DNA from: Planctomyces sp. SH-PL62
GTDB lineage: Bacteria > Planctomycetota > Planctomycetia > Planctomycetales > Planctomycetaceae
NCBI GenBank assembly: GCA_945893045.1
Contig: CAMDEA010000025.1
Coordinates: forward strand, 1 to 63,660
DNA length: 63,660 nucleotides
Direction: 5' to 3'
Position numbers and translations under genes: made by a program. The first letter of the stretch is position 1; every line of letters begins with the position of its first letter. The notes under the pieces are model-generated. The model was not told the origin of the DNA and made no database searches. It saw only the letters and a list, made by a program, of their open reading frames with translations. Positions 15,870-22,706 of the stretch are shown in pieces.

Positions 15870-18002
15870 ATGACAGCGGCCACTGAAGCACGGCTGATCG
15901 AGTCCGATGATTTTCCGTTCGAGTTCCTCTCACACCTTGCCGAGCGCGAGAGTTGGCGGAAAGAGATTCATCGCCCGATCTATCACGTTCACAAATGGTG
16001 GGCGAAACGCTTGGGGTCGGTGTTTCGCGGCATGTTGTTGGGATGCCAACTGCCGACGTCCGCGAACTTGGCCACCGAATTCTATCGCTCGCACGCCTTT
16101 GCGGGGCTATCCGTGTTCGACCCGTTCATGGGATCGGGGACGACGGTCGGCGAGGCTCATAAGCTTGGCTTCACTGCGCTCGGCCGCGACATTAACCCGG
16201 TCGCCGTCGAAGCAGTCACGACGGCGTTGGGGCCATTGAGCGAGCACGAGTTGCAGGCCGCGTTCGCGCAGCTCGAAATCGACGTGGCTCCGAAGATTCG
16301 GCGGCTCTACCGCTCGATCGACAAACGCGGTCGGCCGTGCGACGTGCTGTATTCGTTCTGGGTCATGCAGGCTACTTGCCCCGACTGTTCGCGGGCCGTC
16401 GATCTGTTTCCGTCTTATGTGATCGCACGCAACGCCTACCCGGATCGCAAGCCCGAAGTCCAAGTCTATTGCCCGAACTGCGGCGACATCGCCCCCGGCC
16501 TGCATGGCGACGACGCGGCCACCTGCGCGGAGTGCGGACATCAGTTCGATCCGAGCACAGGAACCGCGCGAGGCACCAAGGGACACTGCGGGAGCTGTAA
16601 CTGCGATTTCAAGATTCTCGACGTGATCGCCCAACAAAAAACTCGGCCCGAGTTTCGCCTGTATGGCAAGCTGGTCCTGACGAGCAACGGGCGCAAGGAG
16701 TATCTGCGAGCGACTGCGGACGACCTCGCAGCGTATGAGCAATGCTCGGTCGAGTTGCGTCGCGCCGTCGAGGCGGGTGAACTCGCGCTGCCCGACCTCG
16801 CGTTGGAGTACGGTCACAACACGCGGCAAGCGATGGGCTACGGCTTCACGTCGTGGCACGACTTCTTCAACGACCGGCAGTTGCTCGCGCTCGGCTGGTT
16901 GCGCGCGGCGATCTTGAAGATCGACGACCTGCCAGCTCGACGCGCGATGCTGACGCTGTTCTCCGGCGTGCTGGAGTTCAACAACCTCTTCGCGTCTTAC
17001 AAAGGCGAAGGGACCGGCGCGGTGCGGCACATGTTCTCGCACCACATTCTCAAGCCGGAGCGGACGCCGATCGAAGCGAACGTGTGGGGCACACCGAAGA
17101 GTTCCGGCTCGTTCTCGACGCTCTTCCCCTCGCGACTGCTGCGAGCGGTGCAGTACCGCGAACAACCGACCGAAGTGAATGGCCACAGCGGCGAGGCTCG
17201 TATGTGCTCACCGGCCTTCACGGGACGGATCGAACCGCAATGGCCGACCAACGACGACTTGGTCCCGCGAGGCATCTACTTGTCGTGCGGCGATTCGTCG
17301 ATCACCGGCTTGGCCGATCAGAGCATCGACCTCGTCGTGACCGACCCGCCGTTCTTCGACAACGTCCATTACTCGGAGTTGGCCGACTTCTTCTTCGCGT
17401 GGCAGCAGATGGGGGGCCGATCGCAGCCCTCATCCGGCTCCACAACACGTCATCTCTCCGAGGTCCAAGACGCCGACGCCGACAAGTTCGCCGAAAAGCT
17501 GCAAGCCGTCTTCCGCGAATGCCACCGCGTGCTCCGAGACGATGGCTTGCTGGTCTTCAGCTATCACCATTCGCGCCACGAAGGCTGGACGTCCTTGGCG
17601 AAGGCGATTCTCGGAGCGGGCTTCCTCGTCGTGAACTCGCAGCCGGTCAAGGCCGAGATGTCCGTCGCGACTCCCAAGTCGCAGGCCAAGGAGCCAATCC
17701 AGTTCGACATCATCCTCGTCTGCCGCAAACGTGAGGCGGCTGCTGACGTCCCTTGTCCCACTGAGTCGGACGCACTTGCTTCCGCGAGGAAGAAACTCCT
17801 GCGTCTGTACGCGGAAGGTTTTAGTCTGTCACTCAACGACCGCCGCATCGTGCTGCTCGGCCAACTACTCACCTTGCTGCGCGCCCCTGATGACTTCGAG
17901 TCCATCGCACGCCACATCGACGACGACATCCAAACGCTCGCCCCCAGTGAGCCAGTCCGCCGCCGTCCGCCGCCACAGAAGCTGCTCTTTGAAGATGCGT
18001 GA
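15870..18002 (+). CDS. DNA methyltransferase (amino-MTase) with zinc-ribbon insertion
   Basis: A 710-residue SAM-dependent DNA methylase. Near the N-terminus, RPIYHVHKWWAKR resembles the HPWWARR signature of DUF1156-type methylases. Motif I, VFDPFMGSGTT, is at about 82-92 and RDINPVA follows. Motif IV, TDPPFFDNVHYSEL, comes about 400 residues later, giving an alpha-like order. DPPF rather than DPPY fits N6-adenine or N4-cytosine methylation. The long middle part holds four cysteine pairs (CPDC, CPNC, CAEC, CGSC), probably two zinc ribbons, and may serve target recognition. No restriction nuclease gene adjoins it; the next gene on the same strand is the Hsp70-TIR fusion. The start is set by GGGGAGG. 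A role as an orphan methylase or as the modification part of a defence island is open. Confidence 0.82.
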   Translation: MTAATEARLIESDDFPFEFLSHLAERESWRKEIHRPIYHVHKWWAKRLGSVFRGMLLGCQLPTSANLATEFYRSHAFAGLSVFDPFMGSGTTVGEAHKLGFTALGRDINPVAVEAVTTALGPLSEHELQAAFAQLEIDVAPKIRRLYRSIDKRGRPCDVLYSFWVMQATCPDCSRAVDLFPSYVIARNAYPDRKPEVQVYCPNCGDIAPGLHGDDAATCAECGHQFDPSTGTARGTKGHCGSCNCDFKILDVIAQQKTRPEFRLYGKLVLTSNGRKEYLRATADDLAAYEQCSVELRRAVEAGELALPDLALEYGHNTRQAMGYGFTSWHDFFNDRQLLALGWLRAAILKIDDLPARRAMLTLFSGVLEFNNLFASYKGEGTGAVRHMFSHHILKPERTPIEANVWGTPKSSGSFSTLFPSRLLRAVQYREQPTEVNGHSGEARMCSPAFTGRIEPQWPTNDDLVPRGIYLSCGDSSITGLADQSIDLVVTDPPFFDNVHYSELADFFFAWQQMGGRSQPSSGSTTRHLSEVQDADADKFAEKLQAVFRECHRVLRDDGLLVFSYHHSRHEGWTSLAKAILGAGFLVVNSQPVKAEMSVATPKSQAKEPIQFDIILVCRKREAAADVPCPTESDALASARKKLLRLYAEGFSLSLNDRRIVLLGQLLTLLRAPDDFESIARHIDDDIQTLAPSEPVRRRPPPQKLLFEDA

Positions 18003-18113
18003 CTCGACCGGGGTCCTGGGACGGCAGTTGACCGCGATCAGGGACCACTTGCAGAAGCGGTGAGCTTCGACCAAACCTTGATCCCGCCCGGCGATGGGGA
18101 GCATCTCAAAGCC

Positions 18114-18163
18114 GTGTAGTCTCAAACAGAAATCGAGTAGACTGAAGCGAACACCGAACACGC
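18114..18163. repeat. 50-bp direct repeat, copy B (upstream of Hsp70-TIR)
   Basis: The partner of 15797-15846, with nine mismatches and no gaps. Unlike copy A it lacks the ATG and lies about 200 bases before the coding start. It could be a shared control site, a recombination footprint, or the trace of duplication of a common leader. Confidence 0.65.
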
Positions 18164-18219
18164 GAAGCAAATGCAAACCGCCGCCCCACGAACGACGAAA
18201 GTAATTTGGGAGCCACAAT

Positions 18220-18292
18220 GGTGTCACAGGAGCCGTTTCGGGCGTTAATTGCACAGAAACGGTTCCCGATACCTTTTGCCTCTGCTGACACC
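18220..18292. repeat. Nested REP-like inverted repeat
   Basis: GGTGTCA (18220-18226) pairs with TGACACC (18286-18292), and inside them GGAGCCGTTTC (18229-18239) pairs with GAAACGGTTCC (18256-18266, one mismatch). The arrangement resembles REP elements. It lies in the leader of the Hsp70 gene. Confidence 0.45.
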
Positions 18293-18365
18293 TTTTGTCT
18301 CCCGTTCGATTCACTCCGAAAAGAGCTTCAGACACCCAACGCAGCCAAGCGTGAGGCCATTCAAG

Positions 18366-19928
18366 ATGATCACACACCCTGCCGTTGGGATCGATTTCGG
18401 GACTACCTACTCTTGCATTGCCTATCTCAATGAACATGGCGACGCCGTTTCCATTCCGAACTCAGAGGGCGAACTCAATACGCCCTCTATCGTCCTTGTT
18501 GAAGATGACCGTTTCGTCATTGGAACTGAAGCGCTGAAGTGGTCCTGCGTCAAATCGAAACAGGTGATCCAGAACGCCAAACGTCACATGGGTGACTCGA
18601 AGAAGCACTGGAACATCGCAGGGAAGGACTACACGCCAGTTGATGTCGCGACGCTGATCATTCACAAGCTCTTGGCCGATGCGACCATCAAGATCGGGCC
18701 TATTCACCGCGCAGTTATCTCAGTCCCGGCGCAATTCAATGACTTTCAACGGGAGCTAATGAGCGAGGCCGCTTTGCGAGCAGGTCTTAAGAGCGTTGAT
18801 GTCGTCAATGAACCAGTGGCTGCTGCACTTTGCTTTATATTGGGACCGGAAGGTGTGTGGTTCTGCGAACTCGCGGAAAGCCAAACGATCTTCGTGTGCG
18901 ACCTTGGTGGCGGAACGTGTGATGTCACAGGTGTGCGTTATGACAAAACGAAAGTTCGTGTCTTCGCCAGTAGCGGCGATATGCATCTCGGTGGTATTGA
19001 TTGGAGCAATGTTTTGATGGAAAAGATTGCGAATCAATTCCGCCAAGACTTCGGTGTTGATCCGCGAGACGACTCCGAAAGCTTGCAGTACTTGACACTT
19101 GAAGTTGAAAACATAAAGCGAAGTTTGTCCGTACGTCCGAGGGCGGCATTGACCTGTCAGCATCAGGGATACCGAAAAACGTACAACGTCGAGCAACAGC
19201 AGTTTGAGGACCTTTCCCGCCATCTCGTGGACCGCGTCAGCAGTCTCACGTCGATCATGCTCCGCGATTATCAAGGGGACTTTGTTCTGTTGACCGGCGG
19301 CGCTTCACGTATGCCGATGATCCGCAATGCGATTCATAAAGCAACCGGGAAAAGTCCCATCACCTCACTTTCGCCGGATTTTTCGGTCGTTCACGGCGCA
19401 GCGTATCTTGCAGGGATGCTCGAATCGGATTCAGAATTTGCGCGAGGCATTCTCGGCCAGGCAAAAACGAAACGGGCGCGGCGGTCATTATTAGCACAGG
19501 CGTTGGGGATCGTTGTTCGCGACAACGCCACGCAAACGCGAATTCCACACTATCTGATTCCCAAGAGCACGCCGCTGCCGGCGACAGCCACTCAGACGTT
19601 TGTCACCGTCATCGACAATCAAAAACGTGTGCGATTGCAGATCGTCCAAAGTTCGGACACGGCGGACGAATCGTTCGAACACTTGGGGAAGTGTGTGATC
19701 GACGGATTGGTTTCCAATCTTCCCAAAGGAGCCAAAATTGACGTGACGATCGCGTGCGATGAAAACGCCGAAATCCGTGTGTCGGCACGCGAAGTAGCCA
19801 GTGGCCAACAGGCCGTCGCGACGCTCACGCGGCCTGATCTCGGAAAGGATGCCGGTAGCAAGGCGGTCGAAAAACTGACAGCCAGCCGAGTGGAACCGCA
19901 TCAAGTCTTTATCTGTCACGCTTCGTGA
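18366..19928 (+). CDS. Hsp70/DnaK-like protein, N-terminal part of an Hsp70-TIR fusion
   Basis: A 520-residue frame with a complete Hsp70 ATPase domain: GIDFGTTYSCIAYL (phosphate 1), VCDLGGGTCDVTGV (phosphate 2), VLLTGGASRMP (adenosine site). A substrate-binding beta domain follows (DNATQTRIPHYLIPKSTPLP through AEIRVSAREVASGQQAV). The helical lid is missing; instead the frame enters a TIR domain at HQVFICHAS and stops at TGA. The same frame then continues for another 129 codons as the rest of that TIR domain, so the ancestral product was about 650 residues: NBD, SBD-beta, TIR. If the stop is real, a lidless Hsp70 with seven to nine TIR residues is made. The ATG was chosen because MITHPAVGIDFGTTYS matches the normal Hsp70 N-terminus; longer frames upstream cross repeats. 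By eye the gene is less GC-rich than its neighbours, which suggests transfer. Confidence 0.9.
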   Translation: MITHPAVGIDFGTTYSCIAYLNEHGDAVSIPNSEGELNTPSIVLVEDDRFVIGTEALKWSCVKSKQVIQNAKRHMGDSKKHWNIAGKDYTPVDVATLIIHKLLADATIKIGPIHRAVISVPAQFNDFQRELMSEAALRAGLKSVDVVNEPVAAALCFILGPEGVWFCELAESQTIFVCDLGGGTCDVTGVRYDKTKVRVFASSGDMHLGGIDWSNVLMEKIANQFRQDFGVDPRDDSESLQYLTLEVENIKRSLSVRPRAALTCQHQGYRKTYNVEQQQFEDLSRHLVDRVSSLTSIMLRDYQGDFVLLTGGASRMPMIRNAIHKATGKSPITSLSPDFSVVHGAAYLAGMLESDSEFARGILGQAKTKRARRSLLAQALGIVVRDNATQTRIPHYLIPKSTPLPATATQTFVTVIDNQKRVRLQIVQSSDTADESFEHLGKCVIDGLVSNLPKGAKIDVTIACDENAEIRVSAREVASGQQAVATLTRPDLGKDAGSKAVEKLTASRVEPHQVFICHAS

Positions 19929-20318
19929 GACGCATCGCTTGCTCAGTCGATGTGCGATTCGCTGGAGGCGGCGGGAATTCCCTGCTGGATTGCTCCGCGA
20001 AACATCATACCCGGCTTTGACTGGAGCGCTTCGATCATCGACGCGATTGAGAATTCTTTGGTGATGGTGCTCGTCTTTTCCGCGAAAGCGAATGATTCGT
20101 CGCAAGTGCTTCGCGAAATTAAGAGCGCGGCCGAGAAGAGCATCCCCATCGTTCCGTTTCGGATTGAGGACATTCGATTCAATAAGTCGCTGGATTATTT
20201 CATGGGGACGGCCCATTGGTTGGATGCCTGGTCGATGCCGGCCGAGTCCCGATTTTCCGAGTTGGCGAACGCCATCAAAAGTAGGGTTACTACCGGTGAT
20301 GTTGGACGAGTCTCGTAA
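19899..20318 (+). pseudogene. TIR domain of the Hsp70-TIR fusion, interrupted by in-frame TGA
   Basis: Reading on in the Hsp70 frame across the TGA at 19926-19928 gives a full TIR domain: HQVFICHAS, stop, DASLAQSMCDSLEAAG, IPCWIAPRNIIPGFDW, MVLVFSAKANDSSQVLREI and HWLDAW. The glutamate of LREIKSA lies where TIR NADases carry their catalytic Glu. The stop replaces the residue between HAS and D, where family members usually have Glu, Lys or Arg; CGA to TGA would be a single change. A re-start at ATG 19950 has no ribosome site and would lack the first beta strand. It may be a recent pseudogene, a read-through gene, or a sequencing error. Confidence 0.8.
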
Positions 20319-20376
20319 ATCCATGTCTGCACAGTGGTGAGTTGAGCGACGACCATTCGAAGGCACTTGGGGATGC

Positions 20377-20441
20377 AAAAAGGGGACGCAACTCCTTGTT
20401 TCGCGCCAACTAAAAGACTGCGTTCACCGCGTCCCCTTATT
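20377..20441. repeat. REP-like inverted repeat after the TIR gene
   Basis: AAAAAGGGGACGC at 20377-20389 pairs with GCGTCCCCTTATT at 20429-20441 (one mismatch). It lies between the end of the TIR frame and the M14 peptidase and could terminate transcription or be a REP remnant. Confidence 0.5.
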
Positions 20442-20557
20442 CTCTCCGCCGAACCGTTGGCGGTTGATTCGCTGATGTGCTCGGCTCATGCTTGCCGACC
20501 TTCGCCGAACGTGTGGCCGGTGGAGGTGATATTCTTCTCTGCGTGAGGGAGACGAAC

Positions 20558-21724
20558 ATGCCATCGGGTTCTGCCGAGATGAACTCCGTCAACAGCCTGA
20601 CCCGTCGCTCGTTGCTCCGTGCTGGGGGACTTTGTCTGAGCGGTTTGGCGGTGCCCGCATGGCTGGCCGCGCAAACGGAACGAGAGGCTGTTCCGCGTCC
20701 GTTTGGGCGCTATGCCGATTTGCTCGACACGCTTCGCAAGCGGGGGCATACGTTGCGCACTTTGGGATTCGCGCCGGACAAATCTCCCATCGTGGGGGTG
20801 AAGACGGGCGGGACCAAGAAGCCGGCCATCTTTATCTCGGCCGGTGCGCATTCGACCGAACATGCCGGAGTGGTGGCGGCGGTCGAGTTGATTGATCGGC
20901 TGCAAACGCAGCACGAGGTGTGGGTCATCCCCACTCGCGATCCGATCGGCTTGAACGGGTATCGCTACGCTTTGAGTCTCGGACTGGGTGAGCTTCCGCA
21001 AGTTGAGTCATTGGCGGATGCTGAGGCGCTGCTGAGGAAACGGGGCGAGGTGCTCTTCGATGAGGGCGAAACGTTGCTCGTGTTGATGGGCGAATACGGT
21101 TATGCGAATCGGGGCCTGTATCGCGGGGTTGAGAAAGGGGCAGCGTTTCTCGAACCGCTCAAGGGACGTCGCATTTATTATCCCTCGCGGACCGATGACA
21201 TGCCGGGTGCCGGGCCGCTCGAGCGGGCCTACACGTTGATCGTCACGCCGGAGGGCGAGGTGCTGCACCTGAACCGCTTTCTGAACACGGCGTGGTCTCC
21301 CGCCGAAGTCCGTTGCGCTCGCCGCTTGATGGCCGAAGTTCAACCGGGACTGACCTTCGATCTGCACGAGCACGGCGGCGATTCGTTCTGGATGTCCGCT
21401 CGCCGCCAGAGGACCGACGACGATGAAGTCTGGGAACGCCGCATCGCCAGCGAAGCCATTCGAGCGGTCGCGGTGTCGGGCACGAAGCTCGCTCCGGAGG
21501 ATTACTCACCCGGTTCGTTCTTTCAGCGGCTGGAACGGGGCGTGTATTGGCTCGATGCCGGGCAGCGCGGCGAGGGTTTGAATCTGGTCGACTTCGCCGC
21601 TCGGCAATACGGCCTGGGCTTCACGATCGAAACGGGAATGCGTGGTCCGTTCCACGACCGCGTCCGACAGCACCTGCTGGTCGTTCAGACGGCGGTCAAG
21701 TTGTTTGAAGAGCGTTACGCGTAG
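20558..21724 (+). CDS. Exported M14-family zinc carboxypeptidase-like protein
   Basis: A 388-residue protein starting at MPSGSAEMNSV, six bases after GAGGGAG. A twin-arginine signal (LTRRSLLRAGGLCLSGL) directs it across the membrane. HSTEHAG supplies the H-x-x-E zinc ligands, DLHEHGG the third zinc ligand and FTIETG the catalytic Glu region of the M14 (carboxypeptidase A/succinylglutamate desuccinylase) clan. It probably cleaves a C-terminal residue or an acyl-amino acid in the periplasm; the substrate is unknown. A remnant repeating its last 15 residues occurs about 0.8 kb downstream, after the lipoprotein gene, showing that a paralogue was once present. Confidence 0.82.
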   Translation: MPSGSAEMNSVNSLTRRSLLRAGGLCLSGLAVPAWLAAQTEREAVPRPFGRYADLLDTLRKRGHTLRTLGFAPDKSPIVGVKTGGTKKPAIFISAGAHSTEHAGVVAAVELIDRLQTQHEVWVIPTRDPIGLNGYRYALSLGLGELPQVESLADAEALLRKRGEVLFDEGETLLVLMGEYGYANRGLYRGVEKGAAFLEPLKGRRIYYPSRTDDMPGAGPLERAYTLIVTPEGEVLHLNRFLNTAWSPAEVRCARRLMAEVQPGLTFDLHEHGGDSFWMSARRQRTDDDEVWERRIASEAIRAVAVSGTKLAPEDYSPGSFFQRLERGVYWLDAGQRGEGLNLVDFAARQYGLGFTIETGMRGPFHDRVRQHLLVVQTAVKLFEERYA

Positions 21725-21798
21725 CTCGGCGAAGCCGGCTCGCACGTCCCTGGAAGACCAATGAAGCGACTTCATCACCTCACTTGGAGATCATGACC

Positions 21799-22473
21799 AT
21801 GAAACGATCCTTGAGGATGTTGGCCGTGTTGATCGCCGCCGCGTTTTTGGGAGGTTGCATCGTCAGCGATCAGCTCACGACGCTCACGATTCATTCCGAT
21901 GGCTCGGCAGACTACGTGTTGTTCCGTTCGAATCTGCGGTCCACCGAGAAAGGGGCGAAGGCCGAGAAAGAACTCGCCGACTACAAGGCCAAGTTCGACG
22001 CGCGAGCGGAAGACGAGTTTGTTCGCATTCGCGATTGCGGTGGCAAGATCGTGCAGGCCACTTGGGTCCGATCCGAGGCTCCGTTTTCCAACGTCATCCA
22101 CGCTCAATTCCCCGATGCGTCTGCGTTGGAGAAATTCGGGAGCACGAAGAACGAAGATGGAAGTCCGCTGATCACGACGCAATTTCATCGCGACGGTGCG
22201 CGTCGCAAGCTGACGGCACGAATCACGGTTCCATCGGACTCGATCAAAGAGCCGGCGGAACCGCCTGTGAAAGAGCCGCTCAAACAAGGTTTCGCCAATG
22301 GGATCTCCGCCACTCGGATCGCCATCGTGAGTGGCTCGATCGTGGCCGAGCGTGGCTTCACGGTTGCTAGTGACAAACAATCGGCCCTGTTGGATGGCGA
22401 CGAGATTGAACAGCTTTTGCGAAAGGGAAACGGAACGATGGAACTGTTTCTCGAATGGGAAGTGACACCGTAA
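21799..22473 (+). CDS. Hypothetical lipoprotein
   Basis: A 224-residue protein with a lipoprotein signal (MKRSLRMLAVLIAAAFLGGC). GGAG at 21786-21789 is nine bases before the chosen ATG; an ATG six bases earlier is equally possible. The mature part begins with IVSDQLTTLTIHSDGSADYV and is mixed alpha/beta, with no family I recognise. It lies 74 bases after the M14 peptidase on the same strand and before the M14 remnant, so it may once have sat between two paralogous peptidase genes. Confidence 0.75.
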   Translation: MKRSLRMLAVLIAAAFLGGCIVSDQLTTLTIHSDGSADYVLFRSNLRSTEKGAKAEKELADYKAKFDARAEDEFVRIRDCGGKIVQATWVRSEAPFSNVIHAQFPDASALEKFGSTKNEDGSPLITTQFHRDGARRKLTARITVPSDSIKEPAEPPVKEPLKQGFANGISATRIAIVSGSIVAERGFTVASDKQSALLDGDEIEQLLRKGNGTMELFLEWEVTP

Positions 22474-22491
22474 CGTGTCTGACAACTCCGT

Positions 22492-22629
22492 CTGATGGTG
22501 CAGACAGCGGTCAAGTTCTTCGAAGAGCGTTACGCGTCGCTGATCGGATGGGACACCCGTCCGAGAAATGGTTTCAAAAACTTGCTCGACGCCCAAGGCT
22601 GGTATGACGACCTCCCCGTGGCGCACTGA
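22492..22629 (+). pseudogene. C-terminal remnant of a second M14 peptidase gene
   Basis: Forty-five codons ending in TGA. The first 15 (LMVQTAVKFFEERYA) match the last residues of the intact M14 protein (LLVVQTAVKLFEERYA) and the rest extends 30 residues beyond it. Nothing of the zinc site is present. This is the tail of a deleted paralogue with a longer C-terminus. Confidence 0.65.
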
Positions 22630-22706
22630 GTCGCTTGGGTGGTTTGGGAGAATGCGTCATCAGGATCATCGGCAATTGCGTCAAACTTTGACGCCGTCTC
22701 TCGCCG

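Larger units (their letters stand above)
18003..18365. other. Intergenic region between methyltransferase and Hsp70-TIR
   Basis: No gene is seen in these 363 bases. They contain the second copy of the 50-bp direct repeat and a nested inverted repeat. The Hsp70 start has only a weak GTGAGG ahead of it. A promoter is expected here but I cannot assign -35 or -10 boxes. Confidence 0.5.

Noticed and set aside
19926..19928. Selenocysteine or reassigned TGA in the TIR domain
   Set aside because: TGA serves as stop for many genes in the window, the replaced position is not a redox residue in TIR domains, and I could not identify a SECIS hairpin; mutation, error or simple read-through is likelier.
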